Virus record (IMG/VR): IMGVR_UViG_3300020169_002014
Span: 1 to 38,914 of that record
Strand: one strand, 5' to 3'
DNA: 38,914 nucleotides
From: a virus
Made by a program: the position numbers and the translations under genes. Below the pieces are notes generated by a model. That model worked only from the letters and a program-made list of their open reading frames with translations, searched no databases and was not told the DNA's origin. Within the stretch, counting starts at the first letter, position 1. Each line of letters begins with the position of its first letter. Of the stretch, positions 1-7,185 are shown in pieces.

Positions 1-174
1 TCACATGTCCCGGAAAAGCATGCCTGCCGTCAGTAGACCCCAGGCCAGCGTCATGAGCCAAAAGCCTGATATCGGCACGGTGATGATTGCAATCCCAAAA
101 ACGGGCAGCAGTGCCAAGACGGCGCAGGCCAGGGAGATCAGGAAAAGAATAAATGTTGGAGGTGACAATCGCAT
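1..174 (-). CDS. Small two-helix membrane protein
   Basis: Encodes 57 residues from an ATG at 174, preceded by a plausible AAAGGA ribosome site about nine bases upstream. Nearly the whole chain is hydrophobic, forming two predicted membrane helices (about residues 8-28 and 32-52) with a short charged tail ending FRDM. No catalytic motif is visible. It lies downstream of the radical SAM gene on the same strand but separated by about 320 bases, so it is probably not part of the phage late operon and may be flanking host DNA. A longer reading from 270 adds a non-hydrophobic extension without a good ribosome site. Function unknown. Confidence 0.6.
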   Translation of the reverse strand: MRLSPPTFILFLISLACAVLALLPVFGIAIITVPISGFWLMTLAWGLLTAGMLFRDM

Positions 175-493
175 GGGTAGGGTCCTTTGATTTTGCAACA
201 AAATACCCCAGAATAGTCCCGCTTGACCAGACCCAAGTTTCACGCCCTGTTTGGCACACCATAGGCTCACGTTTTATTTTAAGGCTTTGTCTTTGTCATT
301 TCCAGACGCCACTTTGATAGTATCCCTGCCGACTGCGTGGATGCGCCGTAAGACATAGGTCTGCCACATCCCGATCCGACACCGTCCTTTGCTTTTGGCT
401 GCGCTCCAGTCAGGCTCGACGCGCCATCAAGGTATGGTCCACCTCAATATCGCCCTCACCAGGATAATCCTTTGGCAAGGGACACGCCCGGTA
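175..493. other. Intergenic region, possible left prophage boundary
   Basis: About 320 bases without a convincing gene between the last phage-like gene and the small membrane protein gene. I see no strong terminator, tRNA or long repeat here. Short reading frames on the minus strand (for example one containing the peptide IEVDHTLMARR) have no start signals and could be decayed coding sequence. If the integrase-proximal attachment site lies beyond the right end of the window, the opposite att site is expected in this interval, but I cannot identify a core. Confidence 0.35.
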
Positions 494-1717
494 TCAGCTC
501 GGCTGTATTTGCACCACTATCATTCCTGTTAGATGCCAGACCGCAGCCATCAGGATCCCCATATTGAAGGCGAACTCGTTTGCACAGGATTGCGCGAATA
601 ACTCCCCTTCGAGGAACATGCAGGAGCCTTTGCAGAGCTGAACGACGGGGCATGATATGCATTCAGGCCGGAATGCAAAATGCGTCGCTGTGTTGAGCGC
701 GATCGCGTCAAATTCGTCGACATGGCCGATCTTGTGCTCGCCCTTCGCGCCAGTGTTCTGACAGGTCATGACATTGCCTTGGAGATCGACGGCGATGTGC
801 TCTGGCCGGTCTATGCCGCATTTCTGGCCGAGGGCTGAGATCGGGCGGCGGGTCTTGAGGGATGAGAGGAAGTCTCTGAGCCGCTTGTCGAGCCCGAAGG
901 CTTGGGGGGCGGTGACATGGCTTTCGAACACCGAGCGCCGCAGAGCATGGAGACCCGCCTCATCAAACCGCCCAGGACCAAGCAGCGTGGCTGCGTCATA
1001 GACATTGACCACGCCTTCAAGCGACAGCGGCACATCCAGCCCCAAGCGCGCGTGGAACCAAGCCTTGATCGCGGCGAGATCGTGGTTTTGTGCCGTCAGT
1101 ACGGTGTTGATGCTGACATGGCCCCTGCGCTCGGCCAACAGTGCCTCAATCCAGCGCCGCTGCTCGGGGTTTTCAAGCGGGTCCGGTCCGCGCAGGTCTT
1201 GCCCCGGGCCGTCATGGCTAAGTCCGATGTCGATGTCATATTGCGTGATCAAATCGAGCTTTTCTCGATCGAAAAGCGAGCCATTGGTGATGATAAGGAA
1301 CCGTGCCGACGCGAACCGCTCGGCTAGCGCCGGGATGAGGCGCTTCAGCTTCGCCCAATAGATAAAAGGCTCGCCGCCCCAAAGCTCGATCCGCTCCGGC
1401 GCCCCCTCAAGCCAGCTATCAAGATTGGCGAGGAAAGCCTCAACATCTGTGAGCTTTGAGAGCGTCGCATCGCCAATCTGATGCGCCTGGCTGCAATAGG
1501 AACAGCTGTAATTGCACGACAGCCCCAGCTGGATTTTCAGGACCTTGGGGGCGCGGGATTTGCCCAAGGGCGTCGCCTTCGAGACGCGGAGTGCGGTAGG
1601 CCATTCGCGCTCGTCGATGAGCCCGAGCTCGATGCCTTCGATCTCCGATGTATGCGGGTTGTAGCGAATATCATGACGGCTGCCGTCACGGGCTTCCAGG
1701 GTAAGCGTGTACCACAT
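494..1717 (-). CDS. Radical SAM/SPASM peptide-modifying enzyme
   Basis: A 407-residue radical S-adenosylmethionine enzyme with a SPASM-type C-terminal domain. The SAM [4Fe-4S] motif CNYSCSYC gives CX3CX2C at Cys68, Cys72 and Cys75, followed by a GGEP motif at 114-117. The C-terminal half has Cys300 and Cys319, then CX2CX5CX3C at 353-366 and Cys378, the usual ligand pattern for auxiliary Fe-S clusters. Enzymes of this architecture modify ribosomal peptides or proteins (thioether, C-C crosslinks, epimerisation). Residues 1-60 precede the barrel and could bind substrate. The start overlaps the oxygenase stop by one base (TGATG), implying coupled translation. The Cys-rich 87-residue protein two genes upstream is the obvious candidate substrate. 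Reaction type is inference. Confidence 0.9.
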   Translation of the reverse strand: MWYTLTLEARDGSRHDIRYNPHTSEIEGIELGLIDEREWPTALRVSKATPLGKSRAPKVLKIQLGLSCNYSCSYCSQAHQIGDATLSKLTDVEAFLANLDSWLEGAPERIELWGGEPFIYWAKLKRLIPALAERFASARFLIITNGSLFDREKLDLITQYDIDIGLSHDGPGQDLRGPDPLENPEQRRWIEALLAERRGHVSINTVLTAQNHDLAAIKAWFHARLGLDVPLSLEGVVNVYDAATLLGPGRFDEAGLHALRRSVFESHVTAPQAFGLDKRLRDFLSSLKTRRPISALGQKCGIDRPEHIAVDLQGNVMTCQNTGAKGEHKIGHVDEFDAIALNTATHFAFRPECISCPVVQLCKGSCMFLEGELFAQSCANEFAFNMGILMAAVWHLTGMIVVQIQPS

Positions 1718-2331
1718 CAGTCAAACCACTTCTCTTGCAAATGCTCCGGGATCTCGACCCGGAAGTTCAAAACGACCTGGATATGCGTGACCTCACCCCG
1801 ATAGGGATGCTGATTATGCGGGATCCAAGAGGGGAAGATAACGATCAAACCAGGCGCCGGATTGACGCTGTAGGCGGGCCGGCTCTCGAAGGGGAGCCGC
1901 GGTTGATCGGCATAGCGGCTCGGGTCTTCGAGACAAAAGCGCGGATTGCCGACCGAGTTGATCGGCTGACCCGTCCCGCTTCCTGAGAGAAAGAGCACCG
2001 CTGTGACATCGCCCTCGCGGCTGTCGGCATGGGTGTTGATGAAGGCGCGATCCTCGATGAGAAGCGCGCGGTTCTCGCAATAGGCGGGATCGAGGAACTC
2101 TGCCCCGGGTCCAAGGTAATCCGCCACGCAATCGCGCACGGTCTGAAGCAAGTCCGGCGATTCCGTCATGATCCCGCGAATGCGTCGCTCAGAGGCCGTG
2201 CGGTTGTTCTGCGGTAGGCGCCAGGATTTCGCGTAAAGCGCAGCGACCTGTGCCTCTGCCTCCTGCCCCTCGAGCTGGTAGAAACCCACCCGTGTGGGCC
2301 AGAGCTCTTCGATCTGCCGTCTAACCTGCAT
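1717..2331 (-). CDS. 2OG-Fe(II) oxygenase B, cassette downstream copy
   Basis: A 204-residue protein starting at an ATG with GAGG six bases upstream; an earlier ATG at 2370 would overlap the preceding gene and is less likely. It has the double-stranded beta-helix signature of Fe(II)/2-oxoglutarate dioxygenases: THAD (His101, Asp103) as the HxD pair, and a distal His172 in FPSWIPHNQHP, followed by a strand VVLNFRVEIP. The usual 2OG-binding Arg after the distal His is not at the expected place; Arg178 may serve. Such enzymes hydroxylate amino acid side chains in proteins or peptides. It begins nine bases after the Cys-rich gene and overlaps the radical SAM gene. Substrate is inferred from this position only. 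Confidence 0.82.
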   Translation of the reverse strand: MQVRRQIEELWPTRVGFYQLEGQEAEAQVAALYAKSWRLPQNNRTASERRIRGIMTESPDLLQTVRDCVADYLGPGAEFLDPAYCENRALLIEDRAFINTHADSREGDVTAVLFLSGSGTGQPINSVGNPRFCLEDPSRYADQPRLPFESRPAYSVNPAPGLIVIFPSWIPHNQHPYRGEVTHIQVVLNFRVEIPEHLQEKWFD

Positions 2332-2339
2332 GGGGCACC

Positions 2340-2603
2340 TCAGCAGTAGCACTGGCAATCGCAGTTGCAATTGCAGTTCGTGTAGCTGCGCAGATAGACA
2401 TCGTGATAAGTCAGGTTGCTTTGGAACTCGAGGCCTTTGAAGGACGTTGAGACGATATTGCCAGAGCCGGTTGTTTTATACTCTGTCGCCGTCTTGGTAT
2501 ATTCCCCTGCCGGCAACCCCGCAGCCGGCGCGCCAGAGATCCGCGCCCAGGGCACTTGCCCCGCATCATCAATCACGATGGTGGTGCCAACTTTATAGGC
2601 CAT
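2340..2603 (-). CDS. Cys-rich small protein, candidate modified substrate
   Basis: An 87-residue protein from an ATG with a strong GGAGGA site seven bases upstream; it overlaps the preceding oxygenase gene by eleven bases. The N-terminus (MAYKVGTTIVIDDAGQVPWA) resembles the short VGTT-VIDD beta motif seen in many phage tail fibre proteins. The centre is rich in Thr, Ser, Gly and Tyr. The C-terminus is NCNCNCDCQCYC: six Cys at 77, 79, 81, 83, 85 and 87 alternating with Asn, Asn, Asp, Gln, Tyr, with Cys as last residue. No signal peptide or membrane segment. Flanked by two oxygenases and a radical SAM enzyme, it looks like a RiPP-style precursor, but its leader resembles a structural protein, so a modified tail appendage is more likely than a secreted peptide. 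A metal-binding tail is the main alternative. Confidence 0.85.
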   Translation of the reverse strand: MAYKVGTTIVIDDAGQVPWARISGAPAAGLPAGEYTKTATEYKTTGSGNIVSTSFKGLEFQSNLTYHDVYLRSYTNCNCNCDCQCYC

Positions 2604-3288
2604 GAGAAGATCCTCCGATGTCGATGGGATTTTGGGCATTGGGAAAGCGCAAGCTGACCTGCAACGGCAGGCAAACGCGACGGATCCCGGCGAAGGGGGC
2701 AGAATCATGGGGCACATGGCCCTCAAAAACGACGAGCGTCCCGGTCTGGGGTCGCACATCGAGCCAGCTGCCAGTAAAAATGGCGGGGTTTTGGTTGGGC
2801 CAGAGGCGGTGGCCGCGGCCCGAAGGGTCATAGAACCGTAAGGCGCCCTCGCGATACCGCTGTGGTCCAGCGTCTCCAAAGTCGACTTCGGGGTAATAGG
2901 TCACCACGACGTCGGCGCGTGGATGGGTGTGGGTGAAGATGCCGATCGTCTCGCCGTACCCGGCGCCTTGCACAAAGGGCTCAGTGATGGCCATCAAGCT
3001 TTCGGGCAACTCTGCCCCATAGCCGCGATGCAAGTACTCGGTCATACTGGCGCGGGCCACACTGAGCCAGGCCTCAACAGCCGCATCTCCGCGATGCTCG
3101 GCCAGAAGGTTGTGGCGGATATGGCCAAATGGACTGTCGGCTGTGCCGAGATTGCGCGGATCAGAATCATCAATTACGCGGTGCCGCGCGGCATCTGCGA
3201 TTGCGATCTGAGCCAAGCGCTGGTTTACCTCCGGTGTCAGCAGATCATGCTTTACCAATACGAAGCTGGGATAGAGAGCGGTGAACAT
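2593..3288 (-). CDS. 2OG-Fe(II) oxygenase A (PF13759/TIGR02466-like)
   Basis: A 231-residue protein resembling the 2OG-FeII_Oxy_5 group. Visible motifs are FTHTHPRAD (His120, His122, Asp126) then a VVVTYYP strand, matching the HxHP...YY arrangement of that family, a DP element (FYDPSGRG), and a distal FEGHVPHDS (His194) followed by an Arg pair at 203-204 for 2-oxoglutarate. The C-terminal strand LPLQVSLRFPN is also typical. Cytoplasmic, no signal peptide. The ATG is preceded by GAAGGGG, and the gene starts 12 bases after the upstream 295-residue protein. It overlaps the Cys-rich gene at its end. It shares the fold but little sequence with the second oxygenase, suggesting two separate hydroxylation steps or two target sites. 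Confidence 0.85.
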   Translation of the reverse strand: MFTALYPSFVLVKHDLLTPEVNQRLAQIAIADAARHRVIDDSDPRNLGTADSPFGHIRHNLLAEHRGDAAVEAWLSVARASMTEYLHRGYGAELPESLMAITEPFVQGAGYGETIGIFTHTHPRADVVVTYYPEVDFGDAGPQRYREGALRFYDPSGRGHRLWPNQNPAIFTGSWLDVRPQTGTLVVFEGHVPHDSAPFAGIRRVCLPLQVSLRFPNAQNPIDIGGSSHGL

Positions 3289-3300
3289 GACAGCGCCCCT

Positions 3301-4188
3301 TCAGACCACGGCCACATCAACACGGCCCACAGAGGTGTAATGGTCGGTGTTGATCTTGAGGGAGAGGGTGTCCCCAGACTGCAGCCCCAAGGCGCAAGCC
3401 CGGATCACCGCCTGACCCTGTGCGTCCGTCACGACCCGGCCATGCGGCACATAGCCTGAGAGCACCTCGAGCTTCAGCCGGGTGGCATGGGCGAGTGGCG
3501 CGCCGTCTGCGTTTTCTGCGAGGTGGAGTGGGATCCCAACCCAGCCATCAGGGACGATCGTCAGATCGCTTGGCATGACCACGTGCCAGTAAAAACCAAG
3601 GTAATTGCGTGTGTCGCTCACCTGCACGCTATCATTAAGGACAATCGGGTCTGGTGTCTCACCGATCCCGAAGGATCCTGCAAAGGGCAGGATGATCCGT
3701 GTATCCACAAAGCGCCCCGTGGCTATCGGCATCCAGACATAGCAGGCGATAGCCGAACCACGCTTGGCACGATTACGCAGCCCATATTCGTTTTTGTCCC
3801 AACGCGAGGTGATGAGCCGGTTGTCCCAGGTCGAAAGCATGCCCTCATGATCGATTGGGATCTCAAAACGGCTGTAATCGACGATCTCATCGGCGCCTTG
3901 GAGATCGGTGAGGTCAAAGGCGAGATGGCTGCGATAGGCCAGCAACGCCCCCGGTGCGCCGGGATCCTCAATCGCGTGCCCCAGGAAGAAGGATTTTGGC
4001 ACTCCGGCATCCGAGGGGCCGTCGAGGATTGGCGGGGCCAATGTGGCCATGTCCGTGATGGTAAGACCGTCGAGCGCTGCGACCCGCTGGAAGGCTACAA
4101 GAGTCAGTCGTGTGTATGTGAGCGACACGCCAATCCGCAGACGGCTGTCATGGGTCAGGCAATAAATCCCGGTGTCAATCGCGTGCAT
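3301..4188 (-). CDS. Unknown 295-residue protein, probable tail appendage
   Basis: Start at ATG with AAGGAG seven to eight bases upstream; the first 14 bases overlap the end of the collagen-like fibre gene. I do not recognise a family. The sequence is mixed beta-rich with few Lys and many aromatic residues, no signal peptide and no membrane segment. Patches such as [19 protein letters not shown] and the C-terminal [20 protein letters not shown] look like beta-sandwich or carbohydrate-binding modules. Position directly after two fibre genes and directly before the oxygenase/Cys-rich/radical SAM cassette suggests a fibre-tip or adaptor protein. It could also be an additional component or target of that cassette. 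Confidence 0.7.
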   Translation of the reverse strand: MHAIDTGIYCLTHDSRLRIGVSLTYTRLTLVAFQRVAALDGLTITDMATLAPPILDGPSDAGVPKSFFLGHAIEDPGAPGALLAYRSHLAFDLTDLQGADEIVDYSRFEIPIDHEGMLSTWDNRLITSRWDKNEYGLRNRAKRGSAIACYVWMPIATGRFVDTRIILPFAGSFGIGETPDPIVLNDSVQVSDTRNYLGFYWHVVMPSDLTIVPDGWVGIPLHLAENADGAPLAHATRLKLEVLSGYVPHGRVVTDAQGQAVIRACALGLQSGDTLSLKINTDHYTSVGRVDVAVV

Positions 4189-5035
4189 CGAGGCACTCCT
4201 TCATGTCGGTGAGTTCCGTGTGCAGATCCTTGATCGCCTCGACGAGGAGACCGATGAGATTGCCGTAAGCGAGACGCAGGAGCCCATCGACTTCGGTGAC
4301 GGCTTCGGGCGCAACGGCCTGCACCTCCTGCGCAAGTAGACCCATCTGGCGGGGCTCGCAGCGGTCCAAGCGATAGGTGACGCCGGTTAGCGTCAGAACC
4401 TTGACCAGCGCATCAGAGATGGGTGTAATCTCGGACTTGAGCCTGAGATCCGAAGACGAGACGAAGTTCGACGCAGTCACCGGGCCAGTGAAGGTCGCCC
4501 CCGTCAGTTTGGCGAAAGCGGAAGCATGGCTTCCATCCAGAAGGTCTGCATCAATGCCAGAGCCTGATCCATCCACGGTCACCAGCTTGGCGAGCACCTG
4601 GGTCGCCGTATCCGGAGACCCATCTGCGCCAGCGGGGCCTTGGGGTCCGGTCGCACCGGATGGCCCCGTGGGACCAGTAGGCCCCTGCGGTCCTGTTGCG
4701 CCAGTGGCACCAGTATCACCCTTCAGATTCACATAAGCGCCCCACGCCGTGCCGGAGTAGAACCGCAGACTAGTGCCAGACCATTGATGCGCCGGCGTTG
4801 GACCCGTGACCCCGGTTGGGCCGGCTGGACCTTGCGGACCAGTAGCACCTGTGGCCCCAGTTGCACCCTGAGGTCCTGTCTGTCCAAGCTCGACAACAGT
4901 TTCCGTGCCGGAGACACGCTTCAGGTAGAGCTTGCCATCTGGCACATTGACCGCCAGTTCCCCGGCTGCAAGTTGCGCCGCTGTCGGCACCCGGCCCGCG
5001 ACTGTCGTGCGTTTCAGAAGAAGCGTATTGGCCAT
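4175..5035 (-). CDS. Collagen-like tail fibre with S74 chaperone domain
   Basis: A 286-residue fibre protein. The start MANTLLLKR matches the start of the preceding fibre (MANTIQLKR), so the ATG at 5035 is preferred over a TTG two codons earlier. An N-terminal attachment-like module (1-50) is followed by Gly-X-Y repeats at about 51-79 and 106-140, split by a short globular insert. A C-terminal intramolecular chaperone domain of the Peptidase_S74 type begins near residue 193 with [11 protein letters not shown] and contains [11 protein letters not shown] and [16 protein letters not shown]74 domains trimerise fibres and then self-cleave. Pro is mostly in the X position of the triplets and Thr in the Y position. 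It is translated two bases after the upstream fibre gene ends. Confidence 0.88.
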   Translation of the reverse strand: MANTLLLKRTTVAGRVPTAAQLAAGELAVNVPDGKLYLKRVSGTETVVELGQTGPQGATGATGATGPQGPAGPTGVTGPTPAHQWSGTSLRFYSGTAWGAYVNLKGDTGATGATGPQGPTGPTGPSGATGPQGPAGADGSPDTATQVLAKLVTVDGSGSGIDADLLDGSHASAFAKLTGATFTGPVTASNFVSSSDLRLKSEITPISDALVKVLTLTGVTYRLDRCEPRQMGLLAQEVQAVAPEAVTEVDGLLRLAYGNLIGLLVEAIKDLHTELTDMKECLDARD

Positions 5036-5037
5036 GA

Positions 5038-6021
5038 TCAAAATGTCCCGCCATCCAGGGTGATGCCGTTGATTGTGCCACCCGTGATGGCGACGGCATT
5101 TGCGTTTTGCGTGGCCATGGAGCCCAGTCCGAGGTTCGAGCGCGCTGTCGCCTTGTTCGCTACATCAGACAGGTTCGATGCCGCGGAGAGTTTGCCTGCT
5201 AGAGCATTGGTCACGGTCGTTGCGAAGTTCGGATCATCGCCGAGGGCTGCCGCCAATTCGTTTAGCGTGTCCATGGCGCCGGGAGCGGCATCAATCAGCG
5301 CCCCGAACGCGGCGGCTACAAAAGCTGTTGTTGCGATCTGGGTGGTGTTCGTGCCGGTCGTTGCCGTCGGAGCCGTCGGCGATCCTGTCAGCGCAGGTGA
5401 TACAAGCGGCGCCTTGGCATCGAGCGCTGTTTGCAGCCCCGTTACCTGTGCAATCGAATGACCATGGCTGGAGGGCGTAAAACTCGTGGGCTTACCCGTG
5501 ATCCCAGACCAGGGTGCTGCATCTGCAACTTCCGCCGCATCGACCTTGCCATCATTGTCTGTGTCATAGATGGATTTTGCCATGTCTCCGGCGCCAAAGC
5601 CGGCAATGGCCTCATTGACGAAGGCTGTCGTTGCAATCTGTGTCGAGTTCGTTCCCGCAACCGCTGTTGGTGCTGTGGGCGATCCTGTCAGCGCAGGCGA
5701 AGCCAACGGCGCCTTGGCGGCTAACAGGCTGTCGAGTTGGGACTTGCGGACAAGGTCGGTTCCGCCGCTGGCATCCTGGCTAGACTTCGGAACGAGCGAA
5801 AAAGTCTTGGCCCCACCAATAGTCTGGGTGCCGGTGAGCGCCAGAAAGCCGCCCGTACCCGCAATCGGGACAATCGATGTGGCATTGCCAGCCCCGTCGT
5901 CGCCCTTGCCGGCATAGACCGTGTTGTCGACCTCGTTGTGGGCAAGTTCTCCCGATTTCAGTGCAGCGGGCGCACCTGCCACGCCGGAGACGCGGCGTTT
6001 AAGCTGAATCGTATTGGCCAT
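5038..6021 (-). CDS. Tail fibre protein with repeated module and EF-hand loop
   Basis: A 327-residue phage fibre. Residues 1-35 form a fibre-type N-terminal module ([23 protein letters not shown]). A segment starting [18 protein letters not shown] occurs twice, at residues 103-135 and 203-235, exactly 100 residues apart. Between them sits a canonical 12-residue EF-hand calcium loop ([12 protein letters not shown], residues 153-164) and an SSHGHS motif. The C-terminus has the [20 protein letters not shown] fibre motif and ends in Gly-Thr-rich strands. No S74 domain. It overlaps the preceding collagen-like gene by one base and is followed two bases later by the S74-bearing fibre, so these probably assemble on the same tail appendage. 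Confidence 0.85.
   Translation of the reverse strand: MANTIQLKRRVSGVAGAPAALKSGELAHNEVDNTVYAGKGDDGAGNATSIVPIAGTGGFLALTGTQTIGGAKTFSLVPKSSQDASGGTDLVRKSQLDSLLAAKAPLASPALTGSPTAPTAVAGTNSTQIATTAFVNEAIAGFGAGDMAKSIYDTDNDGKVDAAEVADAAPWSGITGKPTSFTPSSHGHSIAQVTGLQTALDAKAPLVSPALTGSPTAPTATTGTNTTQIATTAFVAAAFGALIDAAPGAMDTLNELAAALGDDPNFATTVTNALAGKLSAASNLSDVANKATARSNLGLGSMATQNANAVAITGGTINGITLDGGTF
5317..5715 (-). repeat. Two-copy direct repeat inside fibre gene
   Basis: Copies at 5617-5715 and 5317-5415 encode the 33-residue KAP...AFV module. They lie 300 bases apart and share long identical stretches, for example around GGCGATCCTGTCAGCGCAGG. The repeat is a likely site of in-frame recombination altering fibre length. 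Confidence 0.8.
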
Positions 6022-6227
6022 CAGAAAAATCCTCCATTGATGGGGGTGTCGGCGGGCAGGATTGTGATGCCTGGATCACCTTGATCGCCCTTGTCGCCTT
6101 GCGGGCCCGTTGCCCCTTGCGGTCCGGGCTGACCGCCAAGGCGAAGGCGGAAGGGTCCAGTGACGACGCGCACCTTGATGGGGGCTGTGATCATGATCGG
6201 GCCTGTTTGCCGGATCACTTCGCTCAT
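6021..6227 (-). CDS. Short collagen-like protein
   Basis: A 68-residue protein overlapping the previous stop by ATGA. The N-terminal 30 residues are beta-prone (PIMITAPIKVRVVTGPFRLR); residues 31-54 are Gly-X-Y triplets with charged Asp and Lys and two Y-position prolines (GQP, GDP). It ends INGGFF. It is probably a short fibre adaptor or the N-terminal part of the following fibre system, since the next gene overlaps its stop by one base. The end of the protein (TPINGGFF) resembles the TLDGGTF end of the next protein, suggesting a shared C-terminal docking motif. Confidence 0.75.
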   Translation of the reverse strand: MSEVIRQTGPIMITAPIKVRVVTGPFRLRLGGQPGPQGATGPQGDKGDQGDPGITILPADTPINGGFF

Positions 6228-6577
6228 GGTCTCAGCCCCCGCGTCACCGGCAGCATCACGGGGACTTCGAGAAGAAAGCCTAAGTGCAGGTCTGGTTCGA
6301 GATCGGTGCGCACCAAATCCAGCACCATGTGGCCGGGCGTGAGCGCTGCGGTTTGGGACGGGGTCAAAGACAGTTCCAACACCGTGTCGGTGATACGTGC
6401 TATCCCGCCATCAGCGCTGGACAGCTCTGCGAGCAGCGTTGGATCACTGGGCTTGAGGCGCAGATGGCCAGCATAGCTTGCACCCTCGGTAAAGACCGGT
6501 GCTTCTGCCTCAATGTGCAGTCGCCAGGCGTAGCCAATGAGAATGGCGGGACCTTCGCTCAAGGTGGCCACCGTCAT
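6224..6577 (-). CDS. Hypothetical tail-region protein
   Basis: A 117-residue protein, start chosen at MTVATLSEGP because its ATG overlaps the stop of the o-spanin gene (ATGA). The sequence is beta-rich (YAWRLHIEAEAPVFTEGASY, LELSLTPSQTAALTPGHMVLDLVRTD) and resembles small phage proteins with one immunoglobulin-like or hypothetical baseplate-type fold. No catalytic motif. Its place between lysis genes and the second fibre block and its ATGA overlap with the short collagen-like gene argue for a structural role in the same transcript. Function not recognised. Confidence 0.7.
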   Translation of the reverse strand: MTVATLSEGPAILIGYAWRLHIEAEAPVFTEGASYAGHLRLKPSDPTLLAELSSADGGIARITDTVLELSLTPSQTAALTPGHMVLDLVRTDLEPDLHLGFLLEVPVMLPVTRGLRP

Positions 6578-6777
6578 GGCTGCCACCCGCAAAGTCGCGC
6601 ACCGATCTCGTTATGGGCGACAATCTGGGCCAAGGTGTTATCGCTCAGCACATCCTGACGGGACGGACGGATCGGCTCGGCCCAATCGCACTCGTCCCGC
6701 AAACTCCGCGGGTCAATCGCGCATCCAGCGGTCAGCCCGGCGCTCAAGATCAGCGCGATCAGCGTTTTGAACGTCAT
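6574..6777 (-). CDS. Outer-membrane spanin (Rz1-like lipoprotein)
   Basis: A 67-residue lipoprotein with a lipobox: MTFKTLIALILSAGLTAGC, Cys19 being the lipidated residue. The mature part is about 49 residues with two further Cys. Its ATG lies inside the end of the upstream spanin-like gene in another frame, an overlap of 65 bases, which is the classic arrangement of two-component spanins. It would join the inner-membrane spanin to fuse the two membranes in the last step of lysis. The mature part has few prolines, unlike lambda Rz1, so assignment rests on lipobox, size and position. Confidence 0.78.
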   Translation of the reverse strand: MTFKTLIALILSAGLTAGCAIDPRSLRDECDWAEPIRPSRQDVLSDNTLAQIVAHNEIGARLCGWQP

Positions 6778-6970
6778 GGCGGATGTCCTTGGAAGATTGG
6801 AGCGCGCGGATACGGGCGTCCGCGCGGCGGATGGCGAGCTCGGCCTTCGCGGCAAGCCGGCCCTGGTGGATTAGGATCCAGACGGCGGTGCCTGTGGCAG
6901 CAATAATCGCGCCCCAATAGGCGAAGCGACGACCAAGGCCCGCGAACAGCGTGGTGAGGATGGTAGTCAT
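6713..6970 (-). CDS. Inner-membrane spanin (Rz-like)
   Basis: 85 residues: one N-terminal membrane helix (about residues 12-33, FAYWGAIIAATGTAVWILI) followed by a charged, helical periplasmic part (AAKAELAIRRADARIRALQ ... ADLERRADRWMRD) that looks like a coiled coil. This is the i-spanin layout. Start overlaps the preceding stop (ATGA at 6967-6970). The o-spanin gene begins inside its 3' end. Confidence 0.78.
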   Translation of the reverse strand: MTTILTTLFAGLGRRFAYWGAIIAATGTAVWILIHQGRLAAKAELAIRRADARIRALQSSKDIRHDVQNADRADLERRADRWMRD

Positions 6971-7185
6971 GTTGGGGCGCCCACTGAGAGGGCGATGCAG
7001 CGTGTTTCGAGCAGCAGCACGATTTGTTCGCGCACATCGGCGACGGCCTGCATGTGATCATGCATGCGTACAGCGGCATCTTCGCGGGCGGTGAAGTCTG
7101 GAAAGCGCATTGTGCTGATGCCGCTACCACAGTCAGGCAGATCACCCCCTGCAAGGCAGGAGATTACGATCAATACCCGGGTCAT
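6967..7185 (-). CDS. Small lysis-cassette protein
   Basis: 72 residues between endolysin and spanin genes, overlapping both neighbours by ATGA. The N-terminus MTRVLIVISCLAGG is hydrophobic and could be a short export signal with a possible lipobox (VISC, Cys10), though the hydrophobic stretch is short. The remainder is helical and acidic/basic mixed (REDAAVRMHDHMQAVADVREQIVLLLETR), a likely coiled coil. It may be a further spanin-like or lysis-timing protein. No family recognised. Confidence 0.6.
   Translation of the reverse strand: MTRVLIVISCLAGGDLPDCGSGISTMRFPDFTAREDAAVRMHDHMQAVADVREQIVLLLETRCIALSVGAPT

Noticed and set aside
2340-2879. Long 179-codon reading of the Cys-rich gene
   Set aside because: The N-terminal half overlaps the oxygenase gene out of frame; the internal ATG at 2603 has a strong GGAGGA site.
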